64,000 bases of DNA, from contig CM025850.1 in assembly GCA_003952965.2 (NCBI GenBank), positions 20,517,552 to 20,581,551 on the forward strand, in the 5' to 3' direction. The DNA is from Morella rubra. Lineage: Eukaryota; Streptophyta; Magnoliopsida; Fagales; Myricaceae. This document shows, piece after piece, positions 40,778 through 64,000 of this stretch (positions are counted from its first letter, which is position 1; each line of letters opens with the position of its first letter). Below the pieces are notes generated by a model that did not search any database, was not told where the DNA came from, and saw only the letters and a list, made by a program, of their open reading frames with translations. The translations under genes were made by a program, and so were the position numbers.

Positions 40778-42798
40778 TCATTCAGTTGTTCAAATTAAAC
40801 TTGGTCCTTAACTTTCCCAGATTGTGAAGATGAACGTTATGGAATTGACCTGATAAAGAATGCTGAAGACCTCGTCAAGTGCGGAGTAGTTGGTTGTCAT
40901 GGGCCCAGCCTTCCATCTACTGGAAAGCTAAATACACATTGAACTATGTGTCCCCCTTAATTGCAAGACAGCTAAGAAAACCAAAGTTCTCAATCTACTA
41001 GATCCGTTTTTTTTATCAGTCTCTGCAGTAACTCAACAGGAGATATGCTAATTTTAATTGCTTGAAATTTTCCCAGTGCCTTGACGTGAACACTTATGAG
41101 TAACAACAACAATAGATTTGTTACAGAGAGGGAAACCTATGGAAGGAGCAAGAAAGATCAACGTTTAAAAAGGTGAACCTATAGCTTTTTCCTTTTTCCA
41201 TGACTTTGAAGTCACTGATTTCTACTATAAAGAACTTTCTCAATGCTATAACTGGTGGCAAGAATCAAACAAGATTAGGTAGAACCACATAATAAACAAT
41301 GCGATTTCAGTAATAGATTAATGCTATGAGGTCATAATCACATATGAAAATCTACACTTTCACTGCCAACTTTTGAAATTTCTATTTGCAAATATGATTA
41401 GCACGGAGGACCCCTCTGCCTTCACATCACACTGCAGTTTGTAGACTAGGACATTTGTCTTGCAATCAATGGCATTGTATGCAATTATTTATTGGCGGAT
41501 TGATTATACAAGAAGTACTCTTCTTGGGTATACAGCAAGATAATCAGGAACACTGTCCACTCCTTTTCGGCCACAAGCAATTGATAGGAAGCGCAGTCTT
41601 GAAGAACACTCGGACAAAAATCTCGGTTTTCACACCTCCACCAATAGTTTCTTTTTGTTAAAAGTAGTTATTATATTCAATGAAAATAAAATCTAACTAT
41701 GCGTGTAGTTTTGCTACATACGGTTTGTCACCCGCTATTTCAGTGATGTTTCCGAATTTTGAGCCAGTGACAAGCCATTATTTTGCATCATTCTTTTTAA
41801 GCGACATTCCCCTGAGCAATTAAAGGTTCCAAGGGAAACAGAGATTTCCAGTCGCCAATTTTTAACTCCAGCAGTGCGTGTTACTTACAGATCTAATTGG
41901 CAGCTTAGGGAAGAACATAAATGACTACGACTGTTAATATAAGTTAATATGAAGATGCACCGGCCACAGCAGTGTTACTAGAATATGCTTCCTTATACTT
42001 GCGAAAATTTTAAGGGAGAGTGCAAAGTGTCGGAAATCAATAGTTGATGGGTAGAATGTGACAAAAATAAAAGATTAGTATGTAAAGTGTCAAGTCCCCC
42101 ATAGTTGGAGAGTGAAAAGTGTATTTAACTCTTTAATAAAACTCAAGCCATCCCAAATGCAGAAGCTTTCCTGTTCGTTTCCTGTCTAATAAAACTCAGG
42201 CCATCCCAAATGCAGATGTTTTCTGTTCATTTCCTGTACAATAAAACGCTGTTGGTAGTCCAGTCTCATTGAATAATGATCAAAGTGGGATCTTGATGAA
42301 CATAGAGCTTGCATCCTGCAAACCCCATAATGATGCCATGCCGTGTTCTCAAATGACTTGTCGAAGCAAACTTAGTCAAGAATTTGATTCCACTTATTCT
42401 AACTTTTCAATTTCATGGTTTATAGCAGTAGGTACACGCCCCTTTCCATTGGTTTCATAGTAGTCAACCGATAATTTTCAGTGGAAGATTCAAAGATGCC
42501 CTTTCGTACATGCAATGTTCCAGCTCAACAAGGAAAAAATGGATTAAGCACAATCACAAAAGGCCACTTAACCTGCATAACAATGGCCAGGGCGAAGAAT
42601 ATGAAATTTACCCATCTCAAGAATGAAGAAAGATCCCTTTTTCTTTCTGAACATCATATCTTTTCATTAACATTTTGAAATTATTCAGATATCACGAAAT
42701 ATTACCTTTGCAGCACTCATATATTCAAGAATCTGGTGGAAAATATTGTAGGCTACATATGTTTTGCAATAGAAATGTACAGAGCTTTAATCACTCTT
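40778..42798. other. Intergenic region between S-RLK units C and D
   Basis: No gene seen. The start is the upstream flank of C and the end the 3' flank of D. It contains the 53-bp duplication listed separately and otherwise AT-rich single-copy-looking sequence. Confidence 0.4.
42134..42239. repeat. Two tandem copies of a 53-bp unit
   Basis: Units 42134-42186 and 42187-42239 both begin TAATAAAACTCA and share 'gccatcccaaatgcag' and a 'tttcctgt' ending, with a handful of differences. A third partial start (AATAAAAC) follows. It lies downstream of S-RLK D. Confidence 0.85.
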
Positions 42799-47411
<4,613 letters not shown>

Positions 47412-48207
47412 GGGTTATCCCAGTAACAGTAACTCAAACACCCTTGTTCGGTGAATCCACAGCAACTAGACAGGGGAGAGCAAAGTAAGTAGGCAGTATA
47501 TCTAATAGCTATATATAGAAAAGTAGAAAAAACAAAAACAAAAACAAAAAACAAAAAACCGTAGGAAATGAACTATGATGTCACTTATAACAGGCTAACA
47601 GCCACCAGTCTGGACCATAAGGTCAATGTAAAGTTTAGTAAGCAAATGGTTTCCTTATTCTTTACAGGGATGCTATCCCCATTGTAAGCTTTTTAGTCCA
47701 TAAATATTTGGGGTTGTGACTAAAATTTTAGTCCTCTTACTATACTCTGTTCTGTGACGAACCATTAGGAAGAAACCATCTGGGGCCTCGATAAGAACCG
47801 AATTTCTGTAGCAAAGTTGACCAATACTATGGGGTAGGAATTGGTGCTTGGTTGGCTTAATCAAACCTCCTCCAAGCAACCAGCCTTAATTGCTTAGGGA
47901 AGGGAAAAAAAAAAAAGAAAAACCAGGGATGGGGTGGGTTCCCCCACGGCCCACTCATGACGGTTGGGTTTACGAGGGATTTGGACCTCCTTAGGCTACC
48001 AGCAACTACACCCAAAATTTGTGAGATGTGATACAGAAACTCAATGGCTGTCAATTTTCTCTGTTTGTCAGCATGTCATCAAGGGATCTTAGAAATCAAG
48101 GTGTATAAGATCAAATTCCTTCGCAGAAACCGGTATAATATACAAACTGCACAATCTTTTTTGATATATATATATTTTTTCTCTAACATCTCTAACCATT
48201 TTTTTTT
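47412..48207. other. Upstream region of S-RLK D and 3' flank of E
   Basis: No gene. It contains an (A5-6C)n low-complexity tract at about 47527-47558, close to a TATA-like box for D, and the 3' flank of E, where homology with the flank of F begins at about 48102. Confidence 0.5.
47510..47517 (-). promoter_or_regulatory. Candidate TATA box of S-RLK D
   Basis: On the coding strand it reads CTATATATAGC, about 100 bp upstream of the ATG at 47411. This is a usual TATA-to-ATG distance for a short plant leader. Inference from position and sequence only. Confidence 0.45.
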
Positions 48208-53023
<4,816 letters not shown>

Positions 53024-54276
53024 CTTTGATTATAGGAAAATGAAGGAGTTTCTTGTGAAAACAAGGACGACAACAAAATCATGGTGACGGTGTACCACTT
53101 GGCTTTGGGTCTTCGCGTGTCTACTTCTAGAGACAGACATGTCAAAGGTAGACGGAGTCCGTTTGACAAATTGAGCTTCAACTTCTCCCATAATCAATTT
53201 GACTGAGATAATCACTGGCGACAAGCAACAGGCCCCGCCATCTTCTTCTTTTTGGGGGAATTGGTAGCTTTTCGATGTTGCTCAACTAAGGCCATATGCT
53301 GTAATATACGTAAGCCCGCCTAGTCTTAAATACTGTTGTCAGTTTTGACCAGCGTCCGCGTTCAGATATTGTTGACCTTTCTTTTCCCATGTGCTATTAT
53401 TATTCAACCAAAATTGATCGATCTTGCTGTTAATTCCGAAGGTCGATTAGTTAAAAAAACAAAATCAAAAGGTTGATTTGCAGTCCGGACAAAATATTCC
53501 TTTTCCCCCAGTTATGAAGAATTCTTGAGGATGAGAAGTCCCTCCGAATATTGGAGTTTGCCTCGTTAAGTTGGTATGGGTTTTGAATAGAGATGTTCTA
53601 TATTATTCATAACAGGATCAGCTCCCAAATGATATTGCAGTGACATTCCATTCCATCCTGATTAATTCTTGCTGGTTATAATTGTTTCTATCTCGGGCCA
53701 TTTTAAAACAGGAAAATATATAGCATTTTGAAGTTCTGATCCTTTTTTGCCTAAAAAAAAAAAAAAAGGTTCTGATCCTTGTTTTTTAGAGGTTGTGTTG
53801 ACATAATGACATCACTTCTCTTGTTTTTTTTTTTTCCTGATTTTCTATGGATAGTACCCTCGGGTCCTATCAGATTGGTTAATATTCAAGTTGATTGCTT
53901 TTTCTTGTTTTTAACAAGAATCCCTTTGTGTTCAATCCTGGAAAATTCATCACTTTTCAACCCCAATCAGTTTCCAACTTTTACTGCCACGTGCATCGGT
54001 AGACAATACAATACTTATTTTTTTCCTAAATGGTAGACCATACTAGTCAAACTTCTCTGCAATTGGTAAATGTCAGTCGTGTCTGAGATCAAACCAAATA
54101 TATAAAAAGTACAAGCGTGATTTTAGTTAGTTTTTTTTCCCTGTTTTCATCAATTGTTTTTGTTTTCTGTGAATGTGAATTGGGTGCACCAAACAGAGCC
54201 TTTTTGAATAATATAAGGATGCGTGTTCATGTTCTAATTTATAAGGATGCGTGTTCAAGTGAATTGGAAGGTGACT
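53024..54276. other. Upstream region of S-RLK E and end of the duplication
   Basis: Promoter/leader of E, then sequence homologous to the F upstream region up to about 53935, then non-homologous AT-rich sequence. An 18-bp word TATAAGGATGCGTGTTCA occurs twice, at 54212-54229 and 54240-54257. Confidence 0.5.
53345..53377 (+). promoter_or_regulatory. Pair of W-box-like motifs upstream of S-RLK E
   Basis: TTGACC at 53345-53350 and again at 53372-53377, 320-350 bp upstream of the E start codon. The pair is retained in the F copy (TTGACT and TTGACC at 61665-61670 and 61692-61697). WRKY factors bind TTGACC/T and commonly act at immune receptor genes. Short motifs and common ancestry make this suggestive only. 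Confidence 0.35.
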
Positions 54277-55265
54277 AGTCTTTGAATGCATTTAAGGGGC
54301 GTTTGTTTGCCCAATTTTTTGGAGCTCAAAATTTTCACCACACCAAATACATTTCACAAACTCCAATAAACTTCATATTTTTACACATACACTTCACACT
54401 TTTTACAAACCACAATAAACTTCAACATTCAAAAAATTCCTAAAATTTTGAGAATATTCCCTAAAATTTTGGTAAACAAACGCCCCCTTAACCAACTCTC
54501 CCTGCCTTCCCTCTATAACTCTTTCAAAACCCTAGCCTAGTCCCCCACCCTTCTCCACCTCTCCCTCTCTCTCCTTGTTTTCTTTCTTGTAGTTTTTGTT
54601 CGGAATCTTGACGATTAGATTTCGGTGTTTCTGTTTGCCTTTGGTAGACACTGCACAACTAGTCGTCATTCCTATTTCAAGGTGAACTCAACCCCTTCGG
54701 CCCCGATCCATTTGGCTGGCGCACCAGCCTTGTTCTTCATTTTTGGGTTGCTTCTGACTGTCTCTAAAGACCACATGCCTCTGGCGAACCTAACGCCACC
54801 AAGTTGTTGCTTCCCGGCAGTGCGTGAGCCCTACGCACTGCTTACTGTCGTGCGTTTTCCCCACACGGCGCCGGTGTTTTTGGCTCTTTAGTGCCTTCTT
54901 GATGGTTCTCTAATTCCGGCTCGGCTTTTTGTCTATTGTTGTGTGTCTATTTGTTTCGACCTTTGTTTGCCCTTAGTTTGTTTCTTGGTTGGTTGTTTCC
55001 AACTCCACGCAGGCTTTTTCGATCCCTTGGGGATCTTTTCCGGCCCTCCACAGGAGCTTTGCGGTGCCCAGGTTATCTGTGCTTTTATTACTAACCTGTT
55101 TAGATTTTTAGTAGCTAAGTCTACTGTTATCCAGCCACCCGCTCCCTCTACTAGTTTTCTTTTATAGCTTGGTGGTTATTAGGCCTTATGCAAGATTTTC
55201 CTTATATAGTTCTAACTTTTGAATTACAAGCTTAATAACATTATTCAGCAAAAAAAAAAAAAAAA
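54277..55265 (+). mobile_element. Poly-A-tailed retroposed insertion flanked by a 16-bp duplication
   Basis: The perfect 16-mer GAATTGGAAGGTGACT occurs at 54261-54276 and again at 55266-55281. The 989-bp segment between them ends in an A run directly before the second copy. This is the signature of target-primed reverse transcription. Content: a MITE near the left end, then C/T-rich 'ccctagcc'-style sequence resembling plant LINE leaders or mRNA 5' ends, and no long open frame. The second 16-mer continues as a LINE RNase H reading frame, so the insertion split an older LINE. Confidence 0.8.
54292..54491. mobile_element. MITE with inverted termini and TTAA flanks
   Basis: The left end GGGGCGTTTGTTTGCCCAA (from 54296) is mirrored by the right end, which on the other strand reads GGGGGCGTTTGTTTACCAA. 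Both are bordered by TTAA (54292-54295 and 54488-54491). The interior is about 190 bp, AT-rich and without coding sequence. Termini resemble non-autonomous PIF/Harbinger or hAT elements. The TTA/TAA flank favours PIF/Harbinger, but the superfamily is not settled. Confidence 0.85.
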
Positions 55266-55592
55266 GAATTGGAAGGTGACTCGCAGGCAGTTTGCAATGC
55301 TCTTTCTCTAGATCCACATTACTGCCCTTGGAAGATTGATGCTATTTGTTCTGAATCTAAGAGCATTGCTTCTTTGTTTGAGGCTTGCCCTTTTTGTTTT
55401 TCTCCTAGTAGTGCAAATTTTTTAGTGCAAGATATCGCTCGTTGGGCCGCCTTCTCTCTTTTATGAGGGTTGTGTTCCTCACCATCTTGAGTTTTTTGTC
55501 TGTTATCCCTAAGTTTATTCGGGATCTGACTCCCATGACTCTGTTCTCCTCTTTTTCCCTTTAATGAGATATTGCTTATAAAAAAAAAAAAA
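55266..55592 (+). mobile_element. LINE 3' end (RNase H C-terminus) with poly-A tail
   Basis: Plus-strand reading gives LEGDSQAVCNALS and FLVQDIARWAAFSLL, the end of an L1-type RNase H domain. A short 3' untranslated part 'atgagatattgcttat' and 13 A follow (to about 55592). The 5' part is displaced by the insertion at 54277-55265. Confidence 0.75.
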
Positions 55593-56143
55593 GTAAATTT
55601 TCTTCCAATCCGATTATAGCGCTCTTCTCTCTCTCTTTAGAATTTCCCCTCCCCCATCCTCTTGTACGCTTCCCCCACACCCATTTCTGGTCAAAGGCCC
55701 CTCCCCCCTCCCGACCACGTCTTTGGTGGCCGAGATTTGTTCTCAGTGCCCCTTTTTTAGCTTATTTTTAGACTTTTAAAGCCTATTTTTTGGACTTTTT
55801 AGAAATCAAAGAAGGCTAGATTCCAGAGTCTCCGATAGTCTTTATTGTGCATGACCACCATGGAAGGAAGCCTCCCCCCGACGATTATTTTTGGCCAAGA
55901 CCGATGATGAACAGTCGGCGCGTGAATCCACACTGATGCCCACACTCGTGCATGAATCTCACGCGCCCAATCTTTTTGACCTTCAACTTGATTGTTTTGG
56001 CCGTTTTTCTGGAGGACACGCTCCTTCCCACTATTCTCAACATCTCCTGGTGATCCTCTCATGCTGGTTCGGCGCTTATATGCCAGTGCGTGAAGGCCCA
56101 CACATGCATGCCACTCATGTGCAAGGCGTTTTTACACCATCGC
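55593..56143. other. Unassigned transposon-like sequence between E and F
   Basis: CT-rich then mixed sequence with no open frame of known family. It may be the leader of another LINE. Nothing specific can be supported. Confidence 0.35.
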
Positions 56144-56265
56144 CGATTCGTTAGCTCAGGTGGTACCTCCTCCCCTTAGGGAGGGTAAGATCCGGGGTCG
56201 AATCCCCCTTCCCGCAGACTTTGCTTGTTATCCACTAGCCTTAAAAAAAAAGAAAAAAAATTAAG
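56144..56265 (+). mobile_element. tRNA-derived SINE
   Basis: Contains both internal RNA polymerase III promoter boxes at tRNA-like spacing: A box TAGCTCAGGTGG (56152-56163) and B box GGGTCGAATCC within 56194-56207. A short unrelated body and an A-rich tail (about 56243-56265) follow. There is no tRNA anticodon-arm structure or clean acceptor stem, so it is a SINE and not a tRNA gene. Ends are approximate. Confidence 0.75.
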
Positions 56266-56493
56266 GAAAACAGTTTACATTAAGCTCCACGCATTTTTTA
56301 CTTAAAAAAAAAAAAACACTAATATGAGGATTTTTTGGCTAGTTGCAGTGTCTCAGTCTCTCAGATACTCACTTCCCAAACTTGTATAAGATCAAATTTC
56401 TTCGCAGAAACTGGTATAATATACAAACTGCACAATCTTTTTTTTTTATATATCTATTTTTTTTCTCTAACATCTCTAACCAATTTTTTTTTT

Positions 56494-61149
<4,656 letters not shown>

Positions 61150-62023
61150 TTTTGATTATAGGAAAATGAAGGAGTTTCCTGTGGAAACAAGGACGACAAC
61201 AAAATCATGGTGACGGTGTACCACTTGGCTTTGGGTCTTTGAGTGTCGACTTCTAGAACTGAAAATGTCAAAGGTAGACGGAGACCGTTTGACAAATTGA
61301 GTTTCAACTTCTCCCATAATGAATTTGGCGGAGATAATCACTGGCGAGTAGCGACAAGCAACAGGCCCCGCCATCTTCCATGAAGGGGAATTGGTAGCTT
61401 TTCGCTATGGTCGGACGCGTTTGCAAAATACTGACCATTAATCATATGTCTAAAAGTTTTCGTGTCAAAGCTCAAAATTTTGTACATAATAAAATAATCA
61501 CACAGAATTCTCAGTTCTATTTAAATCATCCCTATACAAATTTTTCAAACTTTAATCTGGAATTTTAGCCATCACAAAATTTTAACAATAAAAAAGTTAT
61601 GCCAACGTAATACCATATGCCTTAATTTACGTAAGGCGGCCAAGCCTAAACCCTGTTATCACTTTTGACTAGTGTCCGCGTTCAGATATTGTTGACCTTT
61701 CTTTTCCCCAATTGCTATAATTCACCCACAATTGGTCTATCTTGCTGTTAATTCCGAAGGTCGATTAGTTTAAAAAAATAAAATTCAAAAGGTTGATTTG
61801 CAGTCCGGACAAAATATTCCTTTTCCCCCAATTATGAAGAATTCCCGAGGATGAGAAGTCCCTCCGAAAATTGGAGTTTGTCTTGTTAAATTGGTATGGG
61901 TTTTGAACAGAGATGTTCCAGATTATGCATAACAGGATCAACTCCCAAAATGATATTGGAATGACATTCCATTGGATCCTGATTAGTTATTGCTGGTTAT
62001 ATCTGTTTCTATCTCGGGCCATT
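61150..62023. other. Upstream region of S-RLK F
   Basis: No gene. It matches the E upstream region apart from an inserted stretch at about 61403-61612, AT-rich, which moves the shared W-box-like pair from about 320 to about 516 bp upstream of the start codon. Confidence 0.6.
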
Positions 62024-62618
62024 AACATTTAAGGATGATTATTAGAATGGATAGAATCGAAATGGTCAATTCCAATTCCGTTTCGGTATTCAGTGGAATA
62101 CATTTTTTTTATGCCAGTTTACCAGAACGAAACCAGAATTTCCGGAATCGGAACCAGAATTTTTAGTTCGGCATATGAGCTTTTTTGGATCGAATTTTTG
62201 GAAGATTTTTCTATTATTCATCACAAATTAATAATAAATGTAAACATTCAACCAAAATCTAGATTCTAAAATAAACATTTAAATAAATTCGGTACTCATC
62301 ATATGTTATATTTTATTTTAAGCCCTATTTAAAAAAAAATCAAAATAGAAAATTTCAGTATTTTTTAGTTATTCATCATAAATTAACAATAAATATAAGA
62401 TTTTCATCCAAAATCTAGATTCTAAAATAAACATTCAATCAAATTACATGTGTTATACTTTATTTTGAGCACTATTTTTATTTTTATTTTTAGAAAAATC
62501 GAAACTGAAAATTCCAGTAATTTTGTCGGAATTTTCGGTTCCAATTTGATTCCGAAAATTATTAAAAATGAGGTTATACTAGAACCAGAACAGAATTTTT
62601 ACTCACCCTTATTACCAA
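62024..62618. mobile_element. AT-rich insertion private to the F copy
   Basis: About 590 bp absent from the otherwise homologous E upstream region. No coding sequence. It contains an internal tandem duplication and 'ccggaatcggaaccagaa'-like words near both ends. Terminal repeats are not clear, so the element type is unknown. Confidence 0.6.
62213..62475. repeat. Internal tandem duplication, about 155-bp unit
   Basis: Two copies starting near 62213 and 62369 share 'aaaatctagattctaaaataaaca' (written in part: AATCTAGATTCTAAAATAAA) and the preceding 'attattcatca' word, with scattered substitutions. Confidence 0.8.
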
Positions 62619-62768
62619 TTGAAGTTTTGATCTTTTTTGTCTAAAGAGGTTGTGTTGACATCACTTCTCTTGTTTTTTTTTTTTCTGATTTTCTTTGGAT
62701 TTACCCTTGGGTCCTATCAGATTGGTAAATTCAAGTTGATTGTTTTTGACAAGTATCCCTATTTGTTT

Positions 62769-64000
62769 TGTTAGCCCAAGGTTGTTTTTACAAACAATTC
62801 ATTTTGATTTTGATGATAACAAAGTTTTCAAACTCGTTTAAGACTTTTAGATTTTACATTGAAAATCTCTTTTAAGAAAATGATATATTTTTTAGAGCAT
62901 CAAGGTTTCTCTATTCTAAAATATCTCTAAGCATACTTGAACACCATTACACAAGTTAATTGGTCAATTTTTATATTGTAGGTATTTTTGAGAATGTTGA
63001 ATTGAAGTTGCTGTCAAAGAACAATTTTTGACTAAGTGTTGGAAGTGTCGACACATTGAACCATAGTGTCGACACATTGAACTAACACCCGAGAGAGTGA
63101 TTCCAGGCCATTCTAAAGTGTCGACACATTGAGCCTAAGTGTCGACACATTGAACTAACACCCGAGAGTTGTTTTCAGGCCAAATTTTAATGTGTCAGCA
63201 CATACCATCAATGTGTCGACACATTGCACGATTTTGCAGAAATCCTGGAGCGACGCCAACTCATCCAAAAGTCTCCAAATTGTCTCAAATGACCTCCAAC
63301 GGCACTCAAACTTTACAAGAAGACCCTTTGTGCCCTAGGAGCTTTAAATAGAAGAAGATGGAGAGAGAAAAAGAAGAAGTGTGCGCTATTAACTCTTGTC
63401 CTAATTTCTAGAGAGAGAAAAAGCTTTGAAGAAGAAAGAAGCTCCACCAACCAAGAAAGTTGTTCCCCCACCTGCAAATACTTTTGCTTTCTTTGAGAAT
63501 CTTGTCTCTTTGCACACCTCAGTACTTCATACTTGTTTATTCGGCTTAAAGAGCCTTTACTAAGATTCCTTTTGTACCCATTCTTGAAAAACACGTGAGT
63601 GTTTGGGAAAACACTTGTCCTACTTGTTGGGTAGAAGAAATCCTCTAGGTTGTGAGGATTTGTGAGAGTGAGTTAAAGTGTAAGCTCGAAAAACACTTTG
63701 TAAAGGTTCCTTAGCACCCGGAAGCTAAGGTGTATTTACTATTTGGAAGATAGTGAAGAAAGCCCAAGGAAGTCAATAGCCTTGGGGGTGGACGTAGGCA
63801 AGTGTTGCCGAACCACCTAAAAATCACGGTGTCATCTCTCTATCCTTATCTCTATTTATTGTCGTTATCTATTTGTTGTGCCTGATTATCTATTATTTTT
63901 ATTCTTCATTAGACTTATTAATTATATAGATCTGCTCTCTTGTTCTTTTAGAAATGGTCTGTGCATATTAGGTTTTCGTAAAAAGAGACAAAAATTTATA
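62769..64000. mobile_element. LTR of a Copia-like retrotransposon, cut by the window end
   Basis: Starts TGTTAGCCCAAGG and continues 'attttgatgataacaaag', a style familiar from long Copia LTRs. It contains a 73-bp repeat built on TGTCGACA and purine-rich 'gagagagaaaaag' segments. No coding domain is reached before the window ends, and the LTR end is not identified. It begins exactly where homology with the E copy is lost. Confidence 0.6.
63046..63221. repeat. 73-bp tandem repeat carrying TGTCGACA palindromes
   Basis: Perfect TGTCGACACATTG occurs at 63046, 63067, 63119, 63140 and 63214, plus one diverged copy near 63193. The pairs at 63046/63067 and 63119/63140 are exactly 73 bp apart, and each is followed by 'aactaacacccgagag'. 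It lies within the terminal LTR. Confidence 0.9.

Noticed and set aside
56150..56210. Possible tRNA gene
   Set aside because: A and B boxes are present but there is no plausible acceptor stem or anticodon arm and it carries an A-rich tail; a SINE fits better.

Overview
This is nuclear DNA of a dicotyledonous plant. Genes have GT-AG introns, the coding families are plant-specific (a class A heat shock factor, a TIR-class NB-LRR, G-type lectin S-receptor-like kinases), and the gaps are filled with Copia, Gypsy, LINE, SINE and MITE remnants. I see no bacterial, organellar or CRISPR features. The species cannot be named from the sequence alone. One assembly gap (N run) lies at 71-229.

Layout. 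1-10 kb: repeat-rich and essentially gene-free. It holds a clean solo LTR with a target-site duplication (540-1252), a badly decayed Gypsy-type element (about 2.1-6.7 kb) and unassignable sequence to about 9.8 kb. 10.6-13.6 kb: an intact two-exon HSFA5 gene on the minus strand. 15.6-19.0 kb: a minus-strand TNL resistance-gene relic that keeps NB-ARC, LRR and post-LRR exons but has no TIR exon and a one-base frameshift in the LRR exon. 19.3-24.3 kb: a complete but frameshifted Copia element, reversed, with 137-bp LTRs, sitting where the TIR exon would be expected. 24.3-24.9 kb: a LINE tail.

25.2-61.2 kb: a cluster of six G-type lectin S-receptor-like kinase (S-RLK) units, here called A to F. 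A is on the plus strand and B-F on the minus strand. All share the same seven-exon plan (signal/B-lectin/S-locus glycoprotein/PAN exon, transmembrane exon, five kinase exons), with nearly identical exon lengths of 211, 238, 151 and 309 nt for the last four. D (814 aa) and E (825 aa) read through intact. F is a recent tandem copy of E but has a one-base deletion in exon 3. C has an in-frame stop in the kinase activation segment. A and B are multiply broken. A Gypsy element plus a LINE fragment (28.3-33.4 kb) separates A from B and cuts off the 3' end of A. A transposon mosaic (MITE, poly-A insertions, LINE tail, SINE) separates E from F. The last 1.2 kb is the start of another LTR retrotransposon, with a 73-bp repeat built on TGTCGACA palindromes.

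Functionally, the S-RLKs are expected at the plasma membrane, with an extracellular lectin/PAN module and an intracellular Ser/Thr kinase. The TNL would be an intracellular immune receptor, and HSFA5 a nuclear regulator of the heat-stress transcription network. The cluster reads as birth and death of an immune-receptor family rather than as one cooperating pathway. I did not find a convincing previously undescribed system. The most testable oddities are the possible splice-site rescue in F, the graded kinase damage in B and C, and the nested insertions. Many of the breaks are single-base indels, so assembly error must be excluded before calling genes dead.
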